Assembly (NCBI GenBank): GCA_026415535.1
Contig: JAOAGX010000044.1
Span: 1-11,452, forward strand
Length of the DNA: 11,452 bases
Source: Armatimonadota bacterium
GTDB lineage: Bacteria; Armatimonadota; UBA5829
Direction: 5' to 3'
A program made the position numbers and the translations under genes. This document shows, in pieces, positions 1 through 7,557 of the stretch (position 1 is its first letter; the number at the start of each line of letters is the position of its first letter). The notes below the pieces were generated by a model, which saw only the letters and a list, made by a program, of their open reading frames with translations, was not told where the DNA came from and searched no databases.

Positions 1-9
1 GGATAAGCC

Positions 10-1008
10 ATGGCAAGCGTAATGGACACGATATACGCGAGAGCGAGGGCTGGAAAAAAGCGCATTACACTTCCTGAAGCTGATGATGTGCGCACCGTCG
101 TTGCCGCACAGAGGATCGTCGAGCAAGGTTTGGCCGAAGTTATTCTCGTTAACTCGCGTGAAAGAATCGCAGCGGCGGCTGCGGAATCCAGTGCGGACAT
201 CTCGCGTTGTCGAATCGAGGACCCGGCAGTTTCTCCGAAGCGGGAGGAATACGCACGGCAATTTTTTGAGCTTCGAAAGCACAAAGGGATCACCCTTGAT
301 CAGGCGCGCGAGATGATTTTGGACCCGCTGTACTTTGGATGCATGATGGTCTATTCGGGAGAGGCGGATGGCCAGGTGTCCGGAGCTACCCATTCAACCG
401 CAGACACCGTTCGGCCCGCGCTCCAAATACTAAAGACCGCGCCTGACTGTAAACTTGTATCCAGCTTCTTTGTGATGATCGTTCCTGACTGTCCATACGG
501 CGAGAACGGCGTTTTTGTCTATGCCGATTGCGGACTTGTCATCAATCCCGATCCAGATCAGCTTGCTGAGATCGCGATTCAGAGCGCAAAGAGCATGCAA
601 AACTTACTCGGTCTGGAACCGAGAGTGGCGATGCTTTCGTTCTCGACCAAGGGCAGCGGTAAGGATCCAATCGCCGACAAGGTTATCGAGGCCACGAAGA
701 TTGCTCAGCAGCGTAGGCCGGATCTACTGATTGATGGAGAGATGCAGGCAGATGCGGCGTTGGTAGATTGGGTTGCCAAGCGCAAGGCACCTTCAAGTCC
801 CGTGGCTGGTAGAGCTAATGTTTTGATTTTCCCGGACCTCAACGCGGGAAATATTTGTTACAAATTGACGCAGAGGCTGGCCAAGGCAAGCGCCTACGGG
901 CCGATTTTGCAAGGATTACGCAAGCCGGTTAACGATCTTTCACGCGGCTGTGATGCAGATGACATTGTCAACGTTACCGCAATCACAGCAGCGCAAGCCT
1001 CTTACTAG
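10..1008 (+). CDS. pta: Phosphate acetyltransferase (short, single-domain Pta)
   Basis: Interconverts acetyl-CoA plus phosphate with acetyl-phosphate plus CoA in the cytoplasm; with the next gene it forms the acetate fermentation/assimilation pathway. The 332 residues match the short catalytic-domain-only form (Methanosarcina Pta is about 333), with no N-terminal P-loop/DRTGG extension. Visible motifs are RITLPEADDVR near the N-terminus, SGATHSTADTVRP (about 123-135), LSFSTKGSG, and the C-terminal KPVNDLSRGCDADDIV. In the last, Ser311, Arg312 and Asp318 line up with the catalytic Ser309/Arg310/Asp316 of the archaeal enzyme (numbering from memory). The upstream side is cut by the window edge, so promoter and ribosome site cannot be judged. 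ATG at 10 is chosen because it gives the normal length; ATG at 22 is a possible alternative. Only 9 bases separate its stop from the ackA ATG, so co-transcription is very likely. Confidence 0.95.
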   Translation: MASVMDTIYARARAGKKRITLPEADDVRTVVAAQRIVEQGLAEVILVNSRERIAAAAAESSADISRCRIEDPAVSPKREEYARQFFELRKHKGITLDQAREMILDPLYFGCMMVYSGEADGQVSGATHSTADTVRPALQILKTAPDCKLVSSFFVMIVPDCPYGENGVFVYADCGLVINPDPDQLAEIAIQSAKSMQNLLGLEPRVAMLSFSTKGSGKDPIADKVIEATKIAQQRRPDLLIDGEMQADAALVDWVAKRKAPSSPVAGRANVLIFPDLNAGNICYKLTQRLAKASAYGPILQGLRKPVNDLSRGCDADDIVNVTAITAAQASY

Positions 1009-1017
1009 TTGCTAATT

Positions 1018-2271
1018 ATGAAGATACTGGTTTTGAACAGCGGAAGCTCGTCGCTTAAGTACCAACTAATCGATGCTGATACCGAGGACGTACTTGCCAG
1101 AGGGATCGCGGAACGAATAGCCGTTAAGGGAGGCGGAGGCAAGGTAACACATGAAGCATCCCCCGTTGGACGGTTTGAAGTTACGGGCGACATGGCCGAC
1201 CATGACGAAGCCATTCGCCGCGTTTTCGACCTCCTTACTGATCCCGAAAAAGGCGCGGTTTCCAGTGTTAGGGAGATATCAGCAGTGGGGCATCGAGTCG
1301 TACACGGCGGAGAAAAGTTCGTCGAGTCCACAATTGTGAACGAAGAAATATTGTCCGAAATCGAAAAGATGAGCACATTGGCTCCTCTGCACAATCCGCC
1401 CAACCTGGAAGGAATTAGGGCATGTATTAGACTAATGCCTGGGGTGCCGCAGGTTGCGGTTTTCGATACGGCTTTTCATGCTACTATGCCCGACTATGCG
1501 TACACCTATGCGCTGCCGTACAACTACTACAGCGACTATCGTGTTAGGCGTTACGGTTTTCACGGAACATCGCATAGGTACGTGGCTGGGGAGGCTCAGC
1601 AGCTGCTTAAGGAGCGGGGGTTAGACCTGGCGTCGACCAAAATTATTACGTGCCACTTGGGCAACGGCTGCTCGATAACCGCTATAGTCGGAGGCAAGGT
1701 GGTCGATACTAGCATGGGCATGACTCCTGCCGAGGGTTTGATGATGGGAACCAGAGGCGGCGATATTGACCCTGGAATACTGGTCTATCTGGCTCGGGAG
1801 CACAATGCCACGCCGGACGAGATCGACGAGCTGATCAACAAGCGCAGTGGTCTGTTGGGAGTGTCGGGTGTTTCAAGCGATATGCGCGATGTGCAAAAGG
1901 CGGCCGCAGAGGGATCCTCGCGCGCTCAGCTTGCGCTAGCGATGTTTTGCTATAGAATAAAGAAGTACATCGGCGCTTATGCTGCGGCAATGGGCGGGCT
2001 TGATGCAATCGTCTTCACTGGTGGGATCGGCGAGAACTCGAGTGAGATCAGGGCGTCCGTGTGTGACGGCCTGGAGTTTCTTGGTGTGAAACTCGATCCT
2101 GACAAGAACAACTATCCATTCGAAGGCGATGCAAGTTCTGCGGTTACCGCAGATATAACAACCGACGCTAGCCTTGTTAAAGTGTTTGTCATTCGAACCA
2201 ACGAGGAGCGTATGATCGCTCGGGAGACGGCGGAGGTAGTAAGGAAGTCAGGGGTCGAAGCCAGACGCTGA
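1018..2271 (+). CDS. ackA: Acetate kinase
   Basis: Transfers phosphate between acetyl-phosphate and ADP, giving acetate and ATP (or the reverse). The 417-residue product starts with the family's MKILVLNSGSSSLKY, with Asn7 in place. Arg93, Asp150, His182 and Arg246 fall at the catalytic positions known from the Methanosarcina enzyme (R91, D148, H180, R241). The acetokinase signatures GFHGTSHRYV (180-189) and GTRGGDIDPG (244-253) and the terminal TNEE (394-397) are intact. ATG 1018 is preferred over an in-frame TTG at 1009 because it gives the canonical N-terminus; neither has a strong Shine-Dalgarno, so translation may be coupled to pta, whose stop is 9 bases away. The 151 bases after it (2272-2422) hold no gene. 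Confidence 0.96.
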   Translation: MKILVLNSGSSSLKYQLIDADTEDVLARGIAERIAVKGGGGKVTHEASPVGRFEVTGDMADHDEAIRRVFDLLTDPEKGAVSSVREISAVGHRVVHGGEKFVESTIVNEEILSEIEKMSTLAPLHNPPNLEGIRACIRLMPGVPQVAVFDTAFHATMPDYAYTYALPYNYYSDYRVRRYGFHGTSHRYVAGEAQQLLKERGLDLASTKIITCHLGNGCSITAIVGGKVVDTSMGMTPAEGLMMGTRGGDIDPGILVYLAREHNATPDEIDELINKRSGLLGVSGVSSDMRDVQKAAAEGSSRAQLALAMFCYRIKKYIGAYAAAMGGLDAIVFTGGIGENSSEIRASVCDGLEFLGVKLDPDKNNYPFEGDASSAVTADITTDASLVKVFVIRTNEERMIARETAEVVRKSGVEARR

Positions 2272-2422
2272 GTTGAATAATAGTTCGGGACGTTGGCAAG
2301 TATCCATGCCTTTCGAGTGCTATGTGGACCGGCGCTTTGGCCGACGATGTGGCGTGTTGTTAGAATTGTGGATTATACGGCATTCCAAAGAGTGTTTGGT
2401 CTGCTGATAGGCGGCCGGAACT

Positions 2423-2965
2423 ATGAAACTTGATCTGACCGAGATCGTTGCTCATCTCGGCAAACGCATACGCTATGATATAGATGAGCCGGCGATAGAA
2501 GATCTCGGGGGCGATGTTGCCGGTGTCTCGTCTATGACTGGCCAGGTTACTTTTACCAATACCGGCCGACACCTCGTCACGAGGGGCTCATTTCAAGCAG
2601 TAGTCGAGCTGGAGTGTTCGAGGTGTCTTCGCAAGCATCGAGTCGAGCTTGACCTGCCGATAGAGGAGGAACTCCCGATAGCCGGTCGCATAGTGGAGCC
2701 AGGTGGCGAGGAGATTGTAGAGGAACTGCCTGAGGAAGAGAAGGAGCCTCTTTTTGTTGACGGTATTTTTGACCTTACTGAGTTTTTGAGACAGACGATA
2801 TTGGTTGCTTTGCCAATCAAGCCACTGTGCTCCGAACAATGTTTGGGACTTTGTCCGCGCTGCGGCAAGAACTTGAACGATGGGCCTTGCGAGTGCCCGA
2901 CTGACGTAGAGGCCGGACCCTTTGCGGCTCTGGCAGAACTAATGGAAGAAGACGAGGAGACCTGA
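2423..2965 (+). CDS. yceD: YceD/DUF177 family protein (23S rRNA accumulation)
   Basis: A 180-residue protein of the DUF177/YceD family, whose E. coli member is linked to accumulation of 23S rRNA and is almost always encoded next to rpmF. The N-terminal half is a beta-rich domain ending in ECSRC (Cys65, Cys68). The middle is very acidic (about 96-110, many Glu), followed by FVDGIFDLTEFLRQTILVAL. The C-terminus has the family's Cys cluster: Cys136, Cys140, then GLCPRCGKNLNDGPCEC (Cys144, 147, 156, 158), probably a metal site. It ends in an acidic tail. The stop codon directly abuts the rpmF ATG. Upstream, TTGGCC (2337-2342) and TAGAAT (2361-2366) with an 18-base spacer are a weak promoter candidate. 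The molecular function of the family is not well defined. Confidence 0.9.
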   Translation: MKLDLTEIVAHLGKRIRYDIDEPAIEDLGGDVAGVSSMTGQVTFTNTGRHLVTRGSFQAVVELECSRCLRKHRVELDLPIEEELPIAGRIVEPGGEEIVEELPEEEKEPLFVDGIFDLTEFLRQTILVALPIKPLCSEQCLGLCPRCGKNLNDGPCECPTDVEAGPFAALAELMEEDEET

Positions 2966-3166
2966 ATGGCCTTACCAAAAAGAAGACACTCAAATCAGCG
3001 GACTCGACTTAGACGCACACACTACAAGCTTAACGTTCCCACGGTGTCCGAGTGCCCGCGCTGCCACGCGCCGGCCTTGCCACATCACGCCTGTCCGTCT
3101 TGTGGTTTCTACAACGGGCGCATGGTTCTAACAATCAAAGAGAAGCAGAAAAAGGGCAAGGAATAA
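2966..3166 (+). CDS. rpmF: 50S ribosomal protein L32
   Basis: Component of the large ribosomal subunit. The 66 residues begin with the family's MALPKRRHSNQRTRLRR and carry an intact four-cysteine zinc ribbon: CPRC at 30-33 and CPSC at 43-46. It is therefore the zinc-binding (C+) form rather than the cysteine-less paralogue used under zinc starvation. The ATG follows the yceD stop with no spacer and GAGGAG lies inside the end of yceD, so the two are probably translationally coupled. About 180 bases with a large inverted repeat separate it from plsX. Confidence 0.96.
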   Translation: MALPKRRHSNQRTRLRRTHYKLNVPTVSECPRCHAPALPHHACPSCGFYNGRMVLTIKEKQKKGKE

Positions 3167-3228
3167 GCGGCGTCCGCGGTGGTGTTGTGAAAGTGGTTCT
3201 TCACGCCCCGGATTTCATATGTTCAGTT

Positions 3229-3313
3229 CTTGCGAGTACAGATTCTTCGCTTCGCTCAGAGTGACGTGTGGCTGGCGTTGTCATTCTGAGCGAAGCGAAG
3301 AATTTCTCGCGAG
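3229..3313. repeat. Large nested inverted repeat between rpmF and plsX
   Basis: Inner arms 3242-3265 and 3280-3303 are complementary over 24 bases with one G:T pair, around a 14-base loop. The arms contain TTCGCTTCGCTCAGA and its complement TCTGAGCGAAGCGAA. Beyond a small asymmetric bulge, an outer pair CTTGCGAG (3229-3236) and CTCGCGAG (3306-3313) extends the stem. The right arm is not followed by a T-run, so it is not a classical intrinsic terminator. From recall, this TCATTCTGAGCGAAGCGAAGAAT sequence recurs in intergenic regions of many unrelated bacterial genomes. In RNA it would form a long stem between rpmF and plsX, a possible RNase III substrate or partial attenuator (inference). Confidence 0.9.
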
Positions 3314-3347
3314 GTTGAATTGTCTTTAGGGTCATAGGTATTGGCGC

Positions 3348-4349
3348 ATGAGGATAGCCGTCGATGCTATGGGCGGCGATTTTGCCCCTGCTGAGATAGT
3401 CGAGGGAGTTCTTCAGGGTTGCAGGCTGCACGAGGTAGACGCAGTCCTGGTTGGGGACGAACACAAGATAAGGCGGTTTCTGTCGGCTGCGTCTGACAAT
3501 TCGGCTAGGATATCGGTTCGGCATGCATCGGAGGTTATCGGCATGGACGAATCGGTGGACGCCGTGCGCACCAAAAAGGACGCGTCGGTTGTCGTAGCAG
3601 CGTCTATGGTTGCTACGGGCGATGCCGATGCAATGGTGAGTATGGGCAATACGGCCGCAGCTATGGCCATCGCCACGCTCAAACTGGGGCGAATCGAAGG
3701 CATCGATAGACCCGCAATTGCAACAGTGTGGCCAGGCAGGGCGGGGCCTACGATTGTGTTGGATGCCGGTGCCGTTGCTGATTGTACCGTGGAGAATCTA
3801 AAGCAGTTCGCAATTATGGGCGCCATTTATGCGGAGAAGGTGCTTTCGATTGCCAGACCGCGCATTGCATTGCTGTCAATTGGTGAGGAGAAGTGCAAAG
3901 GCAACGAGCTTATTCGCGCTGCGAATGAGGCCCTGTCAGAGATGCCGATCAATTTCGTCGGCAACATCGAAGGCCAACACTTGCTTTCCAGCGCGGCGGA
4001 CGTGGTAGTTACAGACGGGTTCACCGGCAACGTTGCGCTCAAAGCTGCGGAAGGTATTGTCGAACACGTGATACACCTCGTTCAGGAAGATATCCGTACT
4101 CACCCGCTCAACCGCATTCCGATTCTGTTCTTGATGCCGCTGATTCGGCGTGTCAAACGCCGGCTGGACTACAGCGAATACGGGGGCGCGCCGCTTTTGG
4201 GTGTGAATGGCGTGTGTATAATTGGCCATGGCCGCTCGAACGCAAGGGCCGTTGCCAACGCGGTTAGAGCCGCTAAGGAAGCTGTGAGCGGTGGTGTCGT
4301 CGAAGCAATAAGGGGCGCGTTGGCAACGCAGGCGACGCAGGCACTGTAA
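3348..4349 (+). CDS. plsX: Phosphate acyltransferase PlsX
   Basis: Makes acyl-phosphate from acyl-ACP and phosphate, the donor used by the membrane acyltransferase PlsY to start phospholipid synthesis; PlsX is a peripheral membrane enzyme. The 333 residues are the normal length. It starts with the canonical MRIAVDAMGGDFAP and contains SMGNTAAAMAIATLKLGRI, the LLSIGEE..KGNEL block, FVGNIEG, VVTDGFTGNVALK and the C-terminal YGGAPLLGVNG with IIGHGRSN. One familiar block differs: LDAGAVADC where many homologues read LDxGAN. The start is set by the conserved N-terminus, since the Shine-Dalgarno is weak. It opens the lipid block; no fapR gene precedes it and no FapR-type operator is evident. Confidence 0.95.
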   Translation: MRIAVDAMGGDFAPAEIVEGVLQGCRLHEVDAVLVGDEHKIRRFLSAASDNSARISVRHASEVIGMDESVDAVRTKKDASVVVAASMVATGDADAMVSMGNTAAAMAIATLKLGRIEGIDRPAIATVWPGRAGPTIVLDAGAVADCTVENLKQFAIMGAIYAEKVLSIARPRIALLSIGEEKCKGNELIRAANEALSEMPINFVGNIEGQHLLSSAADVVVTDGFTGNVALKAAEGIVEHVIHLVQEDIRTHPLNRIPILFLMPLIRRVKRRLDYSEYGGAPLLGVNGVCIIGHGRSNARAVANAVRAAKEAVSGGVVEAIRGALATQATQAL

Positions 4350-4386
4350 GGTCCACGTACACTTTGCAAATTCCGGGAGAGGAGTA

Positions 4387-5382
4387 ATGACTTGTGCCAA
4401 GAGGGCGGGCATAGTCGGCGTCGGCTCGGCTGTGCCGGATAGAGTGCTGACAAACTTTGATCTTGAGAAGATGGTGGATACATCCGATGAATGGATTCGG
4501 ACGATGACCGGCATTTCGGAGCGGCGGATCGCGTCGGAAGGCGAAGCAACCTCGGACTTCGCATTGAAGGCTGGTAAGGCTGCTATTGAGAACGCTGGTC
4601 TTAGTCCGCAAGACATCGACCTGATAATACTAGCCACTTTTACTGGCGATACCCCGTTACCAGCAACTGCCTGTTTGGTTCAGCACGCGCTTGGATGTGA
4701 AGGCACGCCGGCGTTCGACTTAGCGGCGGGGTGTTCGGGGTTTGTGTATGGGCTTGCTGTGGCAGATGCATTCGTCAGGAGCGGTCATTACGAGCGAGTG
4801 CTGGTAATCGGAGCCGATATGCTTTCTTGCGTCACCAACTGGACCGACCGCAGCACGTGTGTATTGTTTGGAGACGGAGCAGGCGCAGCAGTTGTGGCGC
4901 CTGTCAATGGAGATGCCGGGTTTCTAGCTTTCGAGCTTGGGGCCGACGGTTCTGGTGCGAAGCATCTCCACATCCCGGCTGGAGGTAGTCGTCATCCTTA
5001 TACCCCGGAGGACCTGGCCCAACACCGCGACAAGATCGTTATGGAGGGTCGCGAGGTGTTCAAGTTTGCAGTAAAGATTCAGGGCGAGGCAACGGAACGA
5101 GTCCTGGCGCGCTGCGGTATGACTACGGCTGATGTGGACATGATCATTCCGCACCAGGCGAACACGCGCATAATTGAATCGGCGGTAAACAGACTTGGCT
5201 TGCCGACGGAGAAGTTCTTCGTGAACCTGAACAAATACGGCAATACTTCGGCTGCGTCTATTCCGATCGCGCTCGACGAGGCGGTTGCCGAAGGCAAGAT
5301 CAAAAAGGGGGATACAGTGGTGACGGTTGGCTTTGGCGCCGGGCTCACCTGGGCTGCTGGGGTGATGAAATGGGCGTATTGA
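4387..5382 (+). CDS. fabH: 3-ketoacyl-ACP synthase III
   Basis: Condenses acetyl-CoA (or another short or branched acyl-CoA) with malonyl-ACP to start type II fatty acid synthesis. At 331 residues it is normal length. The Cys-His-Asn triad is visible: Cys116 in DLAAGCSGF, His256 in IIPHQAN and Asn286 in YGNTSAASIP. The early segment has DEWIRTMTGISERRIA and the C-terminus has GFGAGLTWA. A strong purine-rich ribosome site (GGGAGAGGAG, 4375-4384) lies just before the ATG. Its last 13 bases overlap the start of fabD in another frame, so the two are translationally coupled. The primer preference (acetyl versus branched) cannot be read reliably from sequence alone. Confidence 0.95.
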   Translation: MTCAKRAGIVGVGSAVPDRVLTNFDLEKMVDTSDEWIRTMTGISERRIASEGEATSDFALKAGKAAIENAGLSPQDIDLIILATFTGDTPLPATACLVQHALGCEGTPAFDLAAGCSGFVYGLAVADAFVRSGHYERVLVIGADMLSCVTNWTDRSTCVLFGDGAGAAVVAPVNGDAGFLAFELGADGSGAKHLHIPAGGSRHPYTPEDLAQHRDKIVMEGREVFKFAVKIQGEATERVLARCGMTTADVDMIIPHQANTRIIESAVNRLGLPTEKFFVNLNKYGNTSAASIPIALDEAVAEGKIKKGDTVVTVGFGAGLTWAAGVMKWAY

Positions 5383-6452
5383 CAGAAAAAAAGGTCGCTC
5401 TCGTTTTCCCGGGTCAGGGATCTCAGGCTGTGGGAATGGGCAAGGATTTCGCCGAGAGTTTTCCTGATGCGGCGGAAATATTCGATCGCGCCGATCGTTT
5501 AATGGGCTATTCCATCTCTCAACTTTGCTTCAGCGGTCCGGAGGATGAGCTTAGGCAAACTGTCAATACGCAGCCGGCGCTGTATGTTACGTCGGCAGCC
5601 GCGTTGACAGCGTTGTATTCCTCTCAATCCCACATTTGCAAGGAGGGAAGCCGTAAATTCTTTCCTTCTTACGAAGGAGAGGTCGAGAATAAAGGTCTTA
5701 TGTCTCCCCTGTTGGTCGAGCAGGAACCGGAGGAAGTTTCACAATCTCTGCTTTCTACAAAGGAAGGGCTAGGGGAGATCTTATTCACGGCCGGTCACAG
5801 TGTCGGCGAATACGCCGCGCTCTACGCTGCGGGGGCCTTCTCGTTTGAGACAGGTCTCGCTCTCGTTCGCAGACGAGCAGAGCTAATGCAGGAGGCTGCG
5901 GAAGCTAGCCCGGGTACGATGGCTGCGATACTGGGTCTTTCGAGCGAACAGGTTATGGAAGTCGTCGAAAAAGCTTCTAATGCTGGTGTCGTTGTCGCGG
6001 CGAATTTCAACAGTCCGATCCAGACTGTCATTTCAGGTGACCAGGCAGGCGTCGTGCGAGCGTGCGAGGTAGCTGCCGAGATGGGTGCAAAAAGGGTCGT
6101 TCCACTTAACGTAAGCGGAGCTTTTCACTCGCCGCTGATGCAGAGCGCTGCCAGCCGACTTGCGGAAATACTGGGAGCTGCGGAGATTGGCGACCCGGTG
6201 GTGCCAGTTGTGGCGAATTACACGGCCGACATCCAGACAAGCGCTGCTCAAATACGCGAGAACCTGGCTAAGCAGATTACCGGCAGTGTCCGCTGGGTAG
6301 AGTCAGTGCAAAGGATGCTTGACGCAGGCGTTAACGCCTTTATAGAATTAGGCTCAGGTAACGTGCTAGGAGGCTTGATTAAACGTATTGCGCCCGAGGC
6401 CGAGGTTTACTCTGTTATGGACAGAGCCTCGCTGGAGGAGCTTCTAGCGTAA
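5370..6452 (+). CDS. fabD: Malonyl-CoA:ACP transacylase with an internal insertion
   Basis: Transfers malonyl from CoA to ACP. The core is complete: FPGQGSQ with Gln16, the nucleophile elbow GHSVG with Ser144, Arg169 in RRRAELMQEA, and His253 in AFHSPLM. These match E. coli Gln11, Ser92, Arg117 and His201. The offset is 5 at Gln16 and 52 at the other three, so all of the roughly 47 extra residues (360 total against about 310 usual) lie between Gln16 and Ser144. Alignment of NTQPALYVTSAAALTALY with E. coli narrows the insert to about residues 86-132, in the loop just before the beta strand ILFTAGHS. The inserted residues are polar and low in family resemblance, and the DNA there is palindromic (see the repeat entry). 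No stop or frameshift is present, so the protein is probably still active. It starts inside fabH, with GGGGTGATG upstream. Confidence 0.94.
   Translation: MGVLTEKKVALVFPGQGSQAVGMGKDFAESFPDAAEIFDRADRLMGYSISQLCFSGPEDELRQTVNTQPALYVTSAAALTALYSSQSHICKEGSRKFFPSYEGEVENKGLMSPLLVEQEPEEVSQSLLSTKEGLGEILFTAGHSVGEYAALYAAGAFSFETGLALVRRRAELMQEAAEASPGTMAAILGLSSEQVMEVVEKASNAGVVVAANFNSPIQTVISGDQAGVVRACEVAAEMGAKRVVPLNVSGAFHSPLMQSAASRLAEILGAAEIGDPVVPVVANYTADIQTSAAQIRENLAKQITGSVRWVESVQRMLDAGVNAFIELGSGNVLGGLIKRIAPEAEVYSVMDRASLEELLA
5621..5775. repeat. Palindromic repeat inserted in frame within fabD
   Basis: The DNA encoding the extra FabD segment is a chain of short inverted repeats. TCCC...GGGA arms span 5628-5648 (imperfect, around TTTGCAA). 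TCCTTC/GAAGGA (5663-5668 and 5673-5678) is perfect with a 4-base loop. CCTG/CAGG flank the segment after TCTCCCC (5703-5709), and CTTTC/GGAAG lies at 5751-5766. Phrases such as AAGGAGAGGTCGAG and AAGGAAGGGCTAGGGGAG resemble intergenic palindromic repeats common in bacterial genomes (recall). The order GCCG, CCTTC...GAAGG, ATAAAGGT, TCTCCCC, GGAGGAAGTTTCACA recurs at 10063-10180. The expected net insertion from protein alignment is about 141 bases, divisible by three; exact edges are uncertain by about 15 bases, and no target-site duplication is obvious. Confidence 0.7.
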
Positions 6453-6474
6453 TTGGGATTGGTTGAAAAGAGAA

Positions 6475-7230
6475 ATGGCTTTACAGCTGGAGAATCGGGT
6501 AGCTTTCATTACTGGCGCTGGACGCGCGGGCAAAGGAATCGGACGGGCGATTGCGCTGAGACTGGCCCAGGAGGGTGCGAAAATCGCTATTGCTGATTTT
6601 GTGCCCGAGGCTGCGGATTCGGTCGCGAAGGAAGTCGAATCTATGGGAGGCGAGGCGCTGGCTCTGGTCGGTAGTGTTGCGTCATGCGAGGACGTGGAGA
6701 GGATGGTCCAGGAGACGGTTGACAGGTTTGCCAGGATCGATATACTTATCAACAACGCTGGAATCACACGCGACAACCTATTGGTGCGAATGAGTGAGGA
6801 AGACTGGGACGCCGTTCTGGACACGAATCTCAAGGGAGCCTTCAACTGCACGAGGGCGGTTGCCAAGCTTATGATGCGCGAGAGGAGGGGCAAGATTATC
6901 AACATATCGAGCGTGATGGGTCTTGTCGGAAACCCTGGGCAGGCGAACTATTCGGCTTCCAAGGGTGGGCTGATCGCGCTCACCAAGACTACCGCCAAGG
7001 AGCTTGGCTCGCGCGGAATAAACGTGAACGCCGTTGCGCCGGGCTTCATACAGACCGTAATGACCGACGAAATGCCCGAAGGCGCGAAGCAGGGTATTGC
7101 AGATCAAATTCCTCTGAGACGGCTTGGGACGCCCGAGGATGTTGCAGAAGTGGTTCTATTCTTGGCAAGTGAAGCGTCAAGTTATATCACTGGCCAGGTC
7201 ATCACCGTCGACGGCGGTATGGTTATGTAG
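6475..7230 (+). CDS. fabG: 3-oxoacyl-ACP reductase
   Basis: NADPH-dependent reduction of 3-ketoacyl-ACP to 3-hydroxyacyl-ACP; a classical short-chain dehydrogenase of 251 residues. Seen are the nucleotide-binding TGAGRAGKGIGRA (13-25), NNAG (93-96), Asn119 in DTNLKGAFN, Ser146 in INISSVMG, and YSASK with Tyr159 and Lys163, followed by VNAVAPGF. The dinucleotide loop is two residues longer than the usual TGASRGIGRA. ATG 6475 is chosen because AAAAGAG precedes it and MALQLENRVAFITG is a natural start; an in-frame TTG at 6463 would add four residues. It follows fabD by 22 bases. Position between fabD and acpP supports a FabG role over other members of this large family. Confidence 0.93.
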   Translation: MALQLENRVAFITGAGRAGKGIGRAIALRLAQEGAKIAIADFVPEAADSVAKEVESMGGEALALVGSVASCEDVERMVQETVDRFARIDILINNAGITRDNLLVRMSEEDWDAVLDTNLKGAFNCTRAVAKLMMRERRGKIINISSVMGLVGNPGQANYSASKGGLIALTKTTAKELGSRGINVNAVAPGFIQTVMTDEMPEGAKQGIADQIPLRRLGTPEDVAEVVLFLASEASSYITGQVITVDGGMVM

Positions 7231-7265
7231 CGCTCGATGATTTTGTTTCATTAGGTGAATCGAAC

Positions 7266-7272
7266 GGGAGGT
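7266..7272 (+). promoter_or_regulatory. Ribosome binding site setting the TTG start of acpP
   Basis: GGGAGGT sits 8 bases before TTG at 7281. No in-frame ATG or GTG fits the acyl carrier protein N-terminus, so this strong site supports a TTG start. Confidence 0.75.
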
Positions 7273-7280
7273 ACCAAACT

Positions 7281-7526
7281 TTGTCTACTACTTTGGAAAG
7301 AGTCAAAAAGGTGGTAGTTGATCGGCTCAAGGTCAGCGCCGACGAGGTTACGGAAGAGGCGTCCTTCGTGGACGATCTGGGCGCAGACTCGCTTGACGTT
7401 GTGGATCTAGTGATCGGGTTTGAGGACGAGTTTGAAATTCAGATACCCGACGAGGACGCAGAGAAGATTCAAACCGTTAAGCAGGCTGTAGATTATATCG
7501 AGCAGAAGATGGCGGAGGCTGAGTAG
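7281..7526 (+). CDS. acpP: Acyl carrier protein
   Basis: Small acidic carrier that holds growing acyl chains on a 4'-phosphopantetheine arm. The 81 residues contain the attachment motif DDLGADSLDVVDLV, with Ser37 the modified residue, followed by the acidic helix II/III region FEDEFEIQIPDEDAEKI used for partner docking. It starts with TTG, unusual for so highly expressed a protein, but preceded by a good ribosome site. It lies between fabG and fabF, the standard arrangement, with a 50-base gap before and 31 bases after. No holo-ACP synthase gene is in the window. Confidence 0.96.
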   Translation: MSTTLERVKKVVVDRLKVSADEVTEEASFVDDLGADSLDVVDLVIGFEDEFEIQIPDEDAEKIQTVKQAVDYIEQKMAEAE

Positions 7527-7557
7527 TCGACAGACCGTAAGTCGGTATGAGGGGTGA

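Noticed and set aside
3229..3313. Rho-independent terminator after rpmF
   Set aside because: The stem is much longer than typical and no T-run follows either strand's arm, so it is reported as a repeat.
3201..3524. Minus-strand open frame over the rpmF-plsX gap
   Set aside because: Its only striking part, RHSERSEES, is the translation of the inverted repeat. This peptide is a familiar spurious product of that repeat, and the rest is antisense to plsX.
3936..4637. Long minus-strand open frame of 233 codons across plsX and fabH
   Set aside because: Antisense to two clear genes with all their motifs intact; it has no family features and is a by-product of codon bias on the other strand.
5370..6452. 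fabD as a pseudogene because of its insertion
   Set aside because: The frame is continuous, all four active-site residues are present and the downstream operon is intact. A tolerated insertion is more likely than loss of an essential gene.
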